Origin: FCB group bacterium
GTDB lineage: Bacteria; Zixibacteria; MSB-5A5; GN15; JAAZOE01
Assembly (NCBI GenBank): GCA_024231695.1
Contig: JAAEQF010000742.1
Span: forward strand, 1-64,000
DNA length: 64,000 nucleotides
Direction: 5' to 3'
Numbering within the stretch: position 1 is the stretch's first letter; each line of letters starts with the position of its first letter. Shown in pieces: positions 36,465 through 44,688 of this stretch. A model generated the notes under the pieces. That model was not told where the DNA came from and searched no databases. It saw only the letters and a list, made by a program, of their open reading frames with translations. The translations under genes were made by a program, and so were the position numbers.

Positions 36465-36494
36465 TTGACATTCGCCGGGTAATTTAATTATTAT
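36465..36494 (+). promoter_or_regulatory. Sigma-70-type promoter
   Basis: TTGACA at 36465-36470 and TATTAT at 36489-36494 with an 18-base spacer, about 40 bases before the DUF502 gene. It starts just after nuoN and would make the two-gene unit that follows independent of the nuo operon. Confidence 0.65.
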
Positions 36495-36537
36495 GGAATC
36501 AGAAGGCTCTGCCGATCTACTATATCAGGGATAGACT

Positions 36538-37191
36538 ATGTCAATTACGGGGAAAATCAGCTCTACCATAAAAAAGCAGTTTATATCGGGACTGTTGGTT
36601 ACCGTTCCGCTGATTGTAACCTATTTTGTTCTGCGCTTTCTGTTTGATCTGCTGGACGGCATTTTAAACCCGGTCACCGAAGGTCTGCTCGGGTACGATA
36701 TCCCTGGTTTGGGCGCCGTAGTTACTATCCTGCTTATTCTACTGGCCGGGATCATTACTACCAATTATGCCGGGGCCCGGCTTTATCACTGGAGTGACCG
36801 TTCACTGGGACGGACGCCATTGGTGCGCGTCGTTTATACCGCGGCCAAACAACTGGTGCAGTCCATGTTTACGCCCAGCGCCCGAGCTTTTTCGGAAGTG
36901 GCTTTCATCGAATACCCACGCAAAGGGATATATGCCATCGGTTTTTTATCCGGGAAAAGCAGAATAAAAAAAGGCGATACGGTAAGCGAGATGCGCCTGG
37001 TGTTTATCCCATCCACACCGACTCCTTTCACCGGACTGGTCATTTATGTGCCGCTGGAGGATATTTATCCTGTCGATCTGGGCGTCGAGGAAGCAGTCAA
37101 ATTATTGGTTTCCGGAGGTATTGTAGCGCCACCGGAAATAGCCATTGAAGGCGATAGTAAAAAACAAGAGGTTTCTCATGCGGCTGGCTAA
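36538..37191 (+). CDS. DUF502 family membrane protein
   Basis: A 217-residue membrane protein of the DUF502 family, found widely in bacteria and plants, with no established biochemical role. Two transmembrane segments flank a loop: LLVTVPLIVTYFVLRFLF and VVTILLILLAGII. The family hallmarks TxPLVRxVYTAAKQ and GKGIYAIGFLSGK-like strands (here PRKGIYAIGF) are present, as is the FIPSTPTPFTG motif. The C-terminus is a short charged tail. Its end overlaps the start of the next gene by 14 bases, so the two are translated together. Confidence 0.9.
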   Translation: MSITGKISSTIKKQFISGLLVTVPLIVTYFVLRFLFDLLDGILNPVTEGLLGYDIPGLGAVVTILLILLAGIITTNYAGARLYHWSDRSLGRTPLVRVVYTAAKQLVQSMFTPSARAFSEVAFIEYPRKGIYAIGFLSGKSRIKKGDTVSEMRLVFIPSTPTPFTGLVIYVPLEDIYPVDLGVEEAVKLLVSGGIVAPPEIAIEGDSKKQEVSHAAG

Positions 37192-38083
37192 TTTGTTAGA
37201 CGAAAGACTGGTCACCCATTCTCTGAATGCTACCACCAAACGCGAGGCGATTGCCGAACTCCTGGATATGATTCGACAGAAGCATCCCGAATACAATTAC
37301 GATATTATTCTGCAATCGGTTCTGGATCGGGAGGAAATCGAGGATACGGCTTATGGTCGGGGCGTGGCTTTTCCGCATGCTCGCACCAACGCCGTCGGCG
37401 AAATGATTATCGCCGTGGGTATCTCGCGATTGGGACTTCTGGACAAGACCCCCGATGATCAACCCCTGAGAATGATCTGCTTGATGCTGACCCCGTCCAG
37501 TATCGCCAAACTGTATCTGCAGGCTCTTTCGGCCTTTGCCACTTTCGCCCGTGATCCCGAAAACCTGGATAAAGTGGTGGGTGCCGGATCGGACGGTTCG
37601 GTAATCGATGCCATCTGGGAATCGGGGGTGACGGTTGAAAAGGAACTAACGGCCAAGGATATCATGAATCGCGACGTGGCTACGGTTAATCCCGAGGATA
37701 GCCTCAAAAAGGTGGCCAATATCATGTTTCGCAACCGGCTCTCGGCTTTGGCCGTGATCAGTGAGGATGACCGTCTGCTGGGTCAGATCACCGATCGTGA
37801 TTTGATCAAGGCGGCCTTGCCCGATTTTAAATCGCTGATCTCCAACCTCAATTATTCCATGGACGTGGAACCTTTCGAGGAACTACTCAAGCGCGAAGAC
37901 AAGATTCTGGTTAAACAACTGTACACTACCGATCAAGAAGTGGTTAGCCGGGATACCAAGATCGTGGAAGTGGCGGCAATGATGTTATTTAAGGATTTGC
38001 GTCGGGTTTATGTTGTTGAGGATGACAAGCTTTTGGGCATCCTTCTACGTAAGAATATCGTCAACATGATAATCCGGGGGTAG
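37178..38083 (+). CDS. PTS EIIA-like protein fused to CBS domains
   Basis: A 301-residue cytoplasmic protein. Residues 1-150 resemble the EIIA(Ntr)/fructose type PTS domain, with the phospho-acceptor histidine in GVAFPHART. Two CBS motifs follow, at about 160-215 (AKDIMNRDVATVNPEDSL) and about 245-300, separated by a short insertion; CBS pairs bind adenine nucleotides. No PTS enzyme I, HPr or sugar permease is nearby, so a regulatory role that senses phosphorylation and adenylate state is more likely than sugar uptake. I chose ATG 37178 because AAGAG precedes it; the TTG at 37145 would add an unrelated 11-residue stretch inside the DUF502 gene. Confidence 0.85.
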   Translation: MRLANLLDERLVTHSLNATTKREAIAELLDMIRQKHPEYNYDIILQSVLDREEIEDTAYGRGVAFPHARTNAVGEMIIAVGISRLGLLDKTPDDQPLRMICLMLTPSSIAKLYLQALSAFATFARDPENLDKVVGAGSDGSVIDAIWESGVTVEKELTAKDIMNRDVATVNPEDSLKKVANIMFRNRLSALAVISEDDRLLGQITDRDLIKAALPDFKSLISNLNYSMDVEPFEELLKREDKILVKQLYTTDQEVVSRDTKIVEVAAMMLFKDLRRVYVVEDDKLLGILLRKNIVNMIIRG

Positions 38084-38090
38084 GCACCTT

Positions 38091-38894
38091 TTACCTCCTT
38101 CTTCTCAGCAACAACAGAATCAATAACAGCACCCCAAATGTAACGACGATAGTTGCCCCGGTTGGCGTGTCCAGGTGAAAAGATAGAATTATCCCCAGAA
38201 TCGATCCCAATAAACCGAATAGCCAGCCGTAAATCAGTCTTCGGCCGATACTGTCGGTTACCAGCGCGGCAAAAACGGAAGGCACGACCAGGAAAACAAA
38301 GACCAGCAGCACACCACAGATTTTCACCGACGAGGTGACGATTACGGCGAAAGAGGCATAAAAGAAAAAATCCCAGAGCCGGGCATTGGCCGGTTTTCGG
38401 CCCTTACCGAAAGTCAGGGCAATAAACCTCTTTCGAGCCAAATAATGAAATAATCCGACCACTGCGTACATGCCGGCCGTTTTCAAAACCATGGACGGGG
38501 TCACCGTCAGGATACTGCCGACCAGAAGATGGCGAATATGTTCGCCGCCTTCGGGTGAATGACTGACGACCAGAATGGCGGCGGCGGACGAAACGGCATA
38601 GATTATACCGATAAATGCTTCCTGCGGTACCTTGCCCTCGATATCCTTGGTAAAGGTAAAAATAGTGGCGCCGAGGAGGGCTAAAAGCAGCGAAAAGAAA
38701 TAAGATAGATCGGTACCCGGCTCATAACCCAACAGTAGAGCCAAAGTCATGCCCAGTGCCGCCACTTGGGCCAGCGAGAGATCGATGAAAATGATCCCTC
38801 GCTTGATGACATGCAGCCCGAAATAGACATGGATTCCGACTAAAATCAAACAGGCCAGGAAAGGCCAGGCGAAAAATCGGAGATAATCCGTCAT
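38091..38894 (-). CDS. Zinc/manganese-type ABC transporter permease
   Basis: A 267-residue integral membrane protein of the ABC-3 permease family (ZnuB/MntB/TroC type), with about eight helices. Family features are IFIDLSLAQVAALGMTLA with the coupling-helix region, QEAFIGIIYAVSSAAAIL, and KICGVLLVFVFLVVPSVFA near the C-terminal half. It would move a divalent metal across the inner membrane. The start overlaps the stop of the binding-protein gene by four bases. The partner ATPase is missing from the locus. It ends with an Arg-rich tail. Confidence 0.9.
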   Translation of the reverse strand: MTDYLRFFAWPFLACLILVGIHVYFGLHVIKRGIIFIDLSLAQVAALGMTLALLLGYEPGTDLSYFFSLLLALLGATIFTFTKDIEGKVPQEAFIGIIYAVSSAAAILVVSHSPEGGEHIRHLLVGSILTVTPSMVLKTAGMYAVVGLFHYLARKRFIALTFGKGRKPANARLWDFFFYASFAVIVTSSVKICGVLLVFVFLVVPSVFAALVTDSIGRRLIYGWLFGLLGSILGIILSFHLDTPTGATIVVTFGVLLLILLLLRRRR

Positions 38895-39775
38895 TTAAGG
38901 GCCTCCAGCAGGCTATTGACATTTCCCCTCAGCCAATCGACATAGGTTTCCTTTTTCAACCGGCCTCCGATTGAAGGGAATAGGGTAATTAATTTGACTC
39001 CGGTGGCGTCGGCTAATTTACGGGGGACGCGCTGATCGAAATACGGTTCCATGGCGATCACCTTTATCCCGCGCGAACCGATTAATTGCTGCAGCTTCTT
39101 GATATGAGCCGGCGAAGGCGGAACGCCCGGGTAGGATTCGATGAATCCGGCCGGTTTCAGGTCGGTGAATTCATTGAAGTAGGGCCAGGAGTTGTGATAG
39201 TAGATGATTTCTTTATCTCTCAGCGGTTCCGCCAATTGGCGAATAGCCTCGATTTCCCGCTTGAACTGATCGAGATATTCAGCCTGATTTTTGGCATAAG
39301 ATTCGGCGTGTTCCGGATCGGCAGCAGCCAGCCCCTCGACGATGGCATCGGTAATAGGTCCGACATTATCCGGGCCCATCCAGTAATGCGGATTTCCGAA
39401 ACGATGCAGGTCGCCGTGACGGGCGTCGGCCTTGAAGGCGGGAATCTCCAGCGGTCTTACATATTTGGAGCAGTCAAAGACCAGCAGACGATCGCTTCGT
39501 GATCCATCGATAATACGATCCATCCAAACGTCCAGTTCCAGGCCGACCTTGAATACCAGATCGGCTTTGGCCACCTTCATCATGTAGCTGGGGCGTACTT
39601 CGACAAAGTGAATGTCGGCTTTCGGCGAAGCGATAGCCGAGACATCGACTCGATCCCGGCCGATAGTCTCGACCAGATAGGCCAGATCGCTGGTCGAAGT
39701 TACTACTTTGACTTTACCCTCGGCCCAGGCCGGTAAAATCAGCAACAGCAACAGCAAACATCTATATAAATTCAT
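38891..39775 (-). CDS. Metal ABC transporter binding protein (ZnuA-like)
   Basis: A 294-residue periplasmic metal-binding protein of the cluster A-I (ZnuA/TroA) family. The signal peptide is LLLLLLILPAWAEG. Metal ligand positions of the family are visible: His in ADIHFVEVRPS, His in GNPHYWMGPDN, His in IYYHNSWPYF and an acidic ligand in AMEPYFDQR. The two lobes are joined by a long central helix. It lacks the His-rich loop of many ZnuA proteins; the His-rich segments are instead in the neighbouring outer-membrane protein. Zinc is the likeliest metal, with manganese or iron not excluded. It lies 9 bases downstream of the outer-membrane gene. Confidence 0.88.
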   Translation of the reverse strand: MNLYRCLLLLLLILPAWAEGKVKVVTSTSDLAYLVETIGRDRVDVSAIASPKADIHFVEVRPSYMMKVAKADLVFKVGLELDVWMDRIIDGSRSDRLLVFDCSKYVRPLEIPAFKADARHGDLHRFGNPHYWMGPDNVGPITDAIVEGLAAADPEHAESYAKNQAEYLDQFKREIEAIRQLAEPLRDKEIIYYHNSWPYFNEFTDLKPAGFIESYPGVPPSPAHIKKLQQLIGSRGIKVIAMEPYFDQRVPRKLADATGVKLITLFPSIGGRLKKETYVDWLRGNVNSLLEALK

Positions 39776-39784
39776 GGCATGCTC

Positions 39785-40924
39785 CTAAAAATTGTGCGGT
39801 TGATGGGGACCAAGGCTGAAGACGAACTGCAGGGCAAGCTCCCAGAAACCGTCGTCCTCATCGGATTCGGTCCAGTGACCGGTCAGCCTGACCAGACTGG
39901 TTTCTTCGACCGGGGCGAGGCCGACAAAGAGGCCGGCCCGCCAGATGTCAGAGTCATGAATTTCCAACTCGCCATCGTGGTCATGCTCTTCTTCGAGAGA
40001 GGTAAATTCGAAAATACCGCCGAGGTTGTATTTCTGCCGGAAGCGGTAGTCGGCATATAAATAGCCACCGTACGATTTAAGATCATCGCCTTCGTGCCTT
40101 TCTGCGATCCGCATCAAAGCTTCACCTTCGACTTGAAGAGAGGTATAGCGCGAAGGTTTGTTTTTGAATTTAAGGTCAACTCCGTAAATGCCGGCTCGAA
40201 GTTGTTCCGGTTCGGCATGGTCGTCATGGTCTTCGTGTCCCTCGAGACTGTAAACACTATTTATCATCGAAATGCCCATCGCCAGTTCGGAGTTTTCGGA
40301 AACGGCCAGCGAGGTCGTCAGTCTTGAAAATCCCCCCAAGTCGATTCGTTCCGGCGTTTCCTCCTCATGGTCATGATCGGTATCGTCATGATCGTGGGAG
40401 TGACCGATCAGGGCGTCGCCTTTGAGCAGGCCGCCCATCAATTCGGTGTAGGCGTTTCCGGTCGGCAAAAGGAAAGACGCCCGGATGGCCATATCGGCCA
40501 GACCGTGCTCGCCGAAGAAGTGTTCATGCGGCAGGGGACGTTTGATAAACGACCAGGCATGTTCATGGACGGGATTGAGTCGGCCATATTCCAATAGGTA
40601 TTTTCCTGCCCGAAGGTTCATTCCCAGCGGAAGCCCCCGCAGGATGGTACCGTAGATTTCCTCGATCTCGGCCTGATCCTCACCGTGCCAGCCGATAACG
40701 GCCTCGGCCCGGGCATAGGGATTAAGGTAACCGCTGATGACGATTTCCATTTGCGGATCGGCGACAATTAGTTTTTCGGCCTCGGCCGGCAATGAACCGT
40801 TATCATGGCTGAATACGCGAATGTCGCCGATTACCGAAAGATCGGGATTAAGACTTGTCTGTGCCAACAGGTCATGCCCGACCGGCAATAGGCAAACAAT
40901 CAGCCCGATAATCCAATAGCGCAT
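39785..40924 (-). CDS. Histidine-rich outer-membrane protein, metal locus
   Basis: A 379-residue exported protein with a signal peptide (IIGLIVCLLPVGHDLLA) and a beta-barrel pattern ending in FWELALQFVFSLG. At least three putative external loops are loaded with His and Asp: HSHDHDDTDHDHEEE, EGHEDHDDHAEPE and EEEHDHDGELEIHD. Another His cluster is VHEHAWSF ... PHEHFFGEHG. It has no TonB box or plug domain, so it is not a classical TonB-dependent receptor. Its place upstream of a ZnuA-like protein and a permease suggests that it concentrates or admits zinc at the outer membrane. The ribosome binding site AGGAGG precedes the start. Confidence 0.82.
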   Translation of the reverse strand: MRYWIIGLIVCLLPVGHDLLAQTSLNPDLSVIGDIRVFSHDNGSLPAEAEKLIVADPQMEIVISGYLNPYARAEAVIGWHGEDQAEIEEIYGTILRGLPLGMNLRAGKYLLEYGRLNPVHEHAWSFIKRPLPHEHFFGEHGLADMAIRASFLLPTGNAYTELMGGLLKGDALIGHSHDHDDTDHDHEEETPERIDLGGFSRLTTSLAVSENSELAMGISMINSVYSLEGHEDHDDHAEPEQLRAGIYGVDLKFKNKPSRYTSLQVEGEALMRIAERHEGDDLKSYGGYLYADYRFRQKYNLGGIFEFTSLEEEHDHDGELEIHDSDIWRAGLFVGLAPVEETSLVRLTGHWTESDEDDGFWELALQFVFSLGPHQPHNF

Positions 40925-41016
40925 TATTTCCTCCTAAGGAAATGCTTGAAGAGCAGACGCACCAATCCTATTAAAAATGCCGGTAACGCCTGATCAAATT
41001 AATCGCGGAAATTGGA

Positions 41017-41298
41017 TCAAATGGGAGGAGCGCGAGGAGAGATGTGTAACAGGGTCATGCCCCGGCGGTTGTCGCAGGAAAGCGGAGACAATATAAGAAT
41101 AATCACCAGAAATAGGATAATGGCCGGATTACTGCAGTACATGACCAGATGTGAGGCCACCGTGCTTATCGGGCAGTGATCATCATCACACTCGGCGGCA
41201 TGGAAAAGAATCAGGCTCAGCGACAATATTACCACCGACACGATCATAGCGATGATGAAATAAAAGAGTCCGCTTGAATATGCCCTGGCCGCAACCAT
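41017..41298 (-). CDS. Small Cys-containing membrane protein, metal locus
   Basis: A 93-residue protein with two hydrophobic helices (FIIAMIVSVVILSLSLILF and AIILFLVIILIL). The loop between them contains ECDDDHCPIS ... HLVMYCSNP, three Cys and two His, a plausible metal-binding site facing the periplasm. A fourth Cys follows the second helix. I know no family with certainty; it is in the size range of the DUF2946-like proteins seen near metal genes. It is the first gene of the minus-strand run leading to the outer-membrane protein, 92 bases downstream. A promoter with a perfect TATAAT box lies just upstream. Confidence 0.55.
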   Translation of the reverse strand: MVAARAYSSGLFYFIIAMIVSVVILSLSLILFHAAECDDDHCPISTVASHLVMYCSNPAIILFLVIILILSPLSCDNRRGMTLLHISPRAPPI

Positions 41299-41342
41299 GT
41301 CGATTGACCTGTCCGGTTAAATCTCGCAAATTATGATATATT

Positions 41343-41372
41343 ATTATACGCATTTCCCAGTTTAATTCGCAA
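41343..41372 (-). promoter_or_regulatory. Promoter of the metal locus, with possible operator
   Basis: On the minus strand, TTGCGA (41372-41367) and a perfect TATAAT (41348-41343) are separated by 18 bases. An AT-rich partly palindromic stretch at 41328-41356 (GAAATG on one side, AAATTATG on the other) covers the -10 box. Its layout recalls Zur-type operators, but the match is loose. Confidence 0.5.
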
Positions 41373-41409
41373 CTGATTAATTTGGCAATTTTCGCTTGAT
41401 TATAGATTC

Positions 41410-41438
41410 TTGACAGTTAAAGAATAGTATGGTACATT
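41410..41438 (+). promoter_or_regulatory. Sigma-70-type promoter
   Basis: TTGACA at 41410-41415 and TACATT at 41433-41438 with a 17-base spacer, about 40 bases before the cation exchanger gene. Confidence 0.65.
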
Positions 41439-41481
41439 CTGCCTTAATAAAAACGATTGGCAAAAACCTGGGCGGAAGTAA

Positions 41482-42669
41482 ATGACAGACAAGTCCTCTA
41501 CAAGCACTTTGCGCATAACCATCATGATCATCGCCATTCTTCTGACTCTGCCCGGAATTCTGGTCAAATTAGGGATTATCCAAAACGGTTACGGCGCCGA
41601 GGCGCTTCTTTTTGGACTGGGCCTTTTGGGGGCGGCGCTGATGCTTTCCTGGGCGGCCGAGGTCAGTCAGATGGATATATCGCAGGGGTTTGCTTTGGCT
41701 ATCCTGGCTTTTATCGCTGTCCTGCCCGAATACGCCGTCGATATGGTGTTCGCCTGGAAGGCGGCGGGCGATCCGCAAATGGCCCATTTTGCCCTGGCTA
41801 ATATGACCGGAGCCAACCGGTTGTTGATCGGTTTGGGCTGGCCGATGGTTTTAATAATATTCTTTATTAAAACCAAAAAGAAATCGCTGGCGTTGTCCAA
41901 GGAACATTCCACCGAGATTTTTTATCTGATTTGCGCCACGGTGTATGCCTTCTCAATTCCGTTCAAAAGCAGTCTGAACCTGATTGATGCCGCGATTCTG
42001 GTGGCTATTTTCGTGACCTATATAATCCGTACGGCCCGGGCTGAAGTGGAGGAGCCGGAACTGGTCGGACCGGCGGCCATGATCGGGTCTTTTTCAACCG
42101 GCGTACGCCGGACCTGGGTGGCTCTCTTATTTTTGTACTCGGGATTTATAATCTTTATCTCAGCGGAACCGTTTGCTCATTCGCTGGTGGAATTCGGCCG
42201 CGAAGCCGGCATCGACCAATTCCTGCTGGTTCAATGGGTGGCGCCATTGGCGTCCGAGGCCCCGGAATTCATTGTTGCCGGCATATGGGCTTCGCGCTTG
42301 CAGGCGCAGGCGGCCATGGGCGCACTGATATCCTCCAAGGTCAACCAGTGGACACTTTTGGTGGGGACTCTGCCGGTGGTATATTCCATAGCCTCGGGCA
42401 AAGTTTCCGCCCTGCCCCTCGATATGAAGCAGGATCATGAAATCTGGCTTACCGCCGGACAATCGATTTTTGCCGTGGCCATATTATGCAATCTTAAAAT
42501 ATCCTGGTATGGAGCGATAATGCTGGTAGTGCTGTTTATGGCTCAGCTTATTTTTTCAGAAATCCGCATGGAAGTGATGTGGATATACTTGCTCTTTGCT
42601 GCTGTGATTCTGTTGCGTGAACGCAAACACCTGCCGGGGCTGGCCAAAATTGGCCTGAAGTTCAAGTAG
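41482..42669 (+). CDS. Sodium/calcium exchanger family protein
   Basis: A 395-residue membrane protein of the CaCA (Ca2+/cation antiporter) superfamily, with about ten or eleven helices. The two alpha-repeats are recognisable: FIAVLPEYAVDMVFAW with ANMTGANRLLIG in the first half, and PLASEAPEFIVAGIWASR with SSKVNQWTLLVG in the second. These hold the acidic and Asn residues that bind the cation in known exchangers. It would export Ca2+ or another cation in exchange for Na+ or H+. The gene is single, with its own promoter, and converges on the PhoU-like gene with a three-base gap. Confidence 0.86.
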   Translation: MTDKSSTSTLRITIMIIAILLTLPGILVKLGIIQNGYGAEALLFGLGLLGAALMLSWAAEVSQMDISQGFALAILAFIAVLPEYAVDMVFAWKAAGDPQMAHFALANMTGANRLLIGLGWPMVLIIFFIKTKKKSLALSKEHSTEIFYLICATVYAFSIPFKSSLNLIDAAILVAIFVTYIIRTARAEVEEPELVGPAAMIGSFSTGVRRTWVALLFLYSGFIIFISAEPFAHSLVEFGREAGIDQFLLVQWVAPLASEAPEFIVAGIWASRLQAQAAMGALISSKVNQWTLLVGTLPVVYSIASGKVSALPLDMKQDHEIWLTAGQSIFAVAILCNLKISWYGAIMLVVLFMAQLIFSEIRMEVMWIYLLFAAVILLRERKHLPGLAKIGLKFK

Positions 42670-42672
42670 TTT

Positions 42673-43344
42673 CTACTTTTCTTTGGCGCGATACCCGATT
42701 CGTGGAAACGGATTAACTACCGACGAAACGATGTTGGTCAGATGCGACGAAATTCGCTTTAAAAAGCGTACGTAAAGGGCCAGGGTCACGGCATCGCCGA
42801 CGGCGAAACCTTCCGGAGGACTGATAATCAGTTCTTTGTTAACCAGATCACACCAGCCGGAAATATTTTTATGATCGGTCATCAATTGCGTCGCCAGGGC
42901 TTCGTCAGATTTGGTATATGCCTGAGCAACCTGCTCGAAACGGTCGGTGATTACTTTTTCCACTTCGCATAAACGCTCTTCGTACTGCAGTCCGGCCAGT
43001 TGTTTGGGGTGAGCCGTGGCCAGTTCATATATATTTTTTGTGTAATCGCCGATCCGTTCAACATCACTGACTACTGAAATCAGGATTAAACCGGGGGAGA
43101 CGTCTGCGGGCCGAGACACGGACAGCTGGGTTAAGACCATGCGTCTGACTTCCCGCTCGTATTTGTTTATTTTTTTATCCGCAGCATAGATATCGAACTT
43201 TAGTTCGGATGAACCGGAGTGCCTCAGCGAGCGCACTGATTCTTCGAACATGATGTAGTCCTCGCGAAGCATATCCGCGGAGGCATCAAAAGCCTCTTTA
43301 AGCAGATTGTCGGCTGAGAACAACTCTCTTAGGAATTGGAACAT
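42673..43344 (-). CDS. PhoU-domain protein
   Basis: A 223-residue helical cytoplasmic protein with two PhoU-type repeats. The metal-binding motifs are SDVERIGDYTKNI in the first and LYVRFLKRISSHLTNI in the second (the latter with a looser form of the E/DxxxD pattern). PhoU proteins restrain phosphate uptake and signalling. It lies four bases downstream of the Na/Pi cotransporter gene on the same strand, matching the frequent NptA-PhoU pairing, so it probably controls that transporter. There are no Pst or PhoR/PhoB genes nearby. Confidence 0.85.
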   Translation of the reverse strand: MFQFLRELFSADNLLKEAFDASADMLREDYIMFEESVRSLRHSGSSELKFDIYAADKKINKYEREVRRMVLTQLSVSRPADVSPGLILISVVSDVERIGDYTKNIYELATAHPKQLAGLQYEERLCEVEKVITDRFEQVAQAYTKSDEALATQLMTDHKNISGWCDLVNKELIISPPEGFAVGDAVTLALYVRFLKRISSHLTNIVSSVVNPFPRIGYRAKEK

Positions 43345-43348
43345 TTTT

Positions 43349-44443
43349 CTACCTCCACAGGTAAATCAGTATCACCGGTACAATAAAGAAAATGACACCG
43401 ACAAACGCAATAGGCACAACCTTCGATTTTACCGCCAGATCGGCCATTTTTCGGGCTAATGACATGGGAATTCTTCGCAACGGCCAGAAGACAAAGATTC
43501 CGCTCAGGTTAAAGAGCATGTGAGCAAAGGCAATGGTGACCGCGGCTATATTTCCGGTGGCCAGCGAAGCCAGGATGGCCGTAGCCGTGGTGCCCAGGTT
43601 GGCGCCCAGAGTATAGGGGAAAACCTGGAAAAGGGTCAGGACTCCCGATCCAGCCAGCGGGATAACGATCGAGGTTGTGATTGATGATGATTGCACTAGA
43701 ACCGTAATACCCAGGCCGAGTAGGAAAGACCGGAAATTAGTCTTGAAAATATAACGCTGGAAAAACCCGGTCAGGCGGGACATGAGCATCGATTTCAGTA
43801 CTCTGACCATGAAATTGAGCGAGACAAAAAGCAGAACAATGGCGATAACCGTCCCGATTATAGCGTTGTTGTCCAACATGTTCAGGACTGCAGCAATTAC
43901 CGGCTTTGTGATAGCTCCCAACGGATTGAATAACTTCATCCCCCCATAGTCGGAAAAGGTGTGGGCCAGATAGTCGCTGAACCGACCGAGAAAATTGGTC
44001 TTGATCTGGATTGGCAGAAAAAGTATTACGGCCAGCAGATTGAAAATATCATGAACCACAGAAGAAGCAAAAGCCCGACGAAACTCGGCCGATCGGTTGA
44101 TATGGACCAGTGAGACCATAAGATTGGTGATGGTCGTCCCGATATTGGCGCCCATGATGATCGGAATAGCGTTGCCCACACTCATCATTCCGCCGCCGAC
44201 CATGCCGACTACCAGCGAAGTGGTCATGGATGAGGATTGGACGACACTGGTTACCAGTATACCGATAAATAGTCCGACAATGGGATTGGCCGTGGTGGAC
44301 AGCAATGTTTCGGCGAAACCTCCGCCGAACAGCTTCAATGAGCTACCCAACAGACCCACAGAAAAGAGGAACATGTACAAAAACCCGAGAAGCAGAGCGA
44401 TACGGAGGGGAATTGATGTTTTTACAGAAGGCAAATTTCTCAT
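43349..44443 (-). CDS. Na/Pi cotransporter family protein
   Basis: A 364-residue membrane protein of the sodium-dependent phosphate cotransporter family (PF02690, NptA type). The two inverted repeats each carry the hallmark QSSS: SVVQSSSMTTSLVVG in the first and LVQSSSITTSIVIP in the second, together with GANIGTT and GANLGTT. It imports phosphate with Na+. Eight or nine helices are visible. Unlike many bacterial members it has no fused PhoU domain; that role is taken by the separate gene just downstream. Confidence 0.92.
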   Translation of the reverse strand: MRNLPSVKTSIPLRIALLLGFLYMFLFSVGLLGSSLKLFGGGFAETLLSTTANPIVGLFIGILVTSVVQSSSMTTSLVVGMVGGGMMSVGNAIPIIMGANIGTTITNLMVSLVHINRSAEFRRAFASSVVHDIFNLLAVILFLPIQIKTNFLGRFSDYLAHTFSDYGGMKLFNPLGAITKPVIAAVLNMLDNNAIIGTVIAIVLLFVSLNFMVRVLKSMLMSRLTGFFQRYIFKTNFRSFLLGLGITVLVQSSSITTSIVIPLAGSGVLTLFQVFPYTLGANLGTTATAILASLATGNIAAVTIAFAHMLFNLSGIFVFWPLRRIPMSLARKMADLAVKSKVVPIAFVGVIFFIVPVILIYLWR

Positions 44444-44499
44444 CGATCCTTTTATCTGGTAGGCCGGTAACCGGCAGTTCCCTTTTCTTACCGCGCGTA

Positions 44500-44527
44500 A
44501 TAATCATTCAAAGTCTGAAAAAGTCAA
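44500..44527 (-). promoter_or_regulatory. Possible promoter of the Na/Pi-PhoU genes
   Basis: On the minus strand, TTGACT (44527-44522) and GATTAT (44505-44500) are 16 bases apart, about 55 bases before the cotransporter start. The match is moderate. Confidence 0.4.
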
Positions 44528-44688
44528 CCATATTTCACCCTAAGATCAAAAAAAAATCGAGTGAATTTGCCTAAATTCCCCTCCCATAATTTACCTGACC
44601 GGTCACCTTGATTGGAACTTGACAGAGATTTTAATTGTATTAGTTTAAAGAACCGTGGCACCAGACAAATTGAATGAAGGAGAAACGC

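Noticed and set aside
42664-42684. A small AAGTAG-TTT-CTACTT hairpin between the exchanger and PhoU genes
   Set aside because: The stem is only six AT-rich base pairs and overlaps both coding ends; too weak to call a terminator.
44619-44643. A promoter with TTGACA at 44619 before the Ig-like lipoprotein
   Set aside because: The only -10-like box (TATTAG) is 13 bases away, too close for sigma-70; left unannotated.
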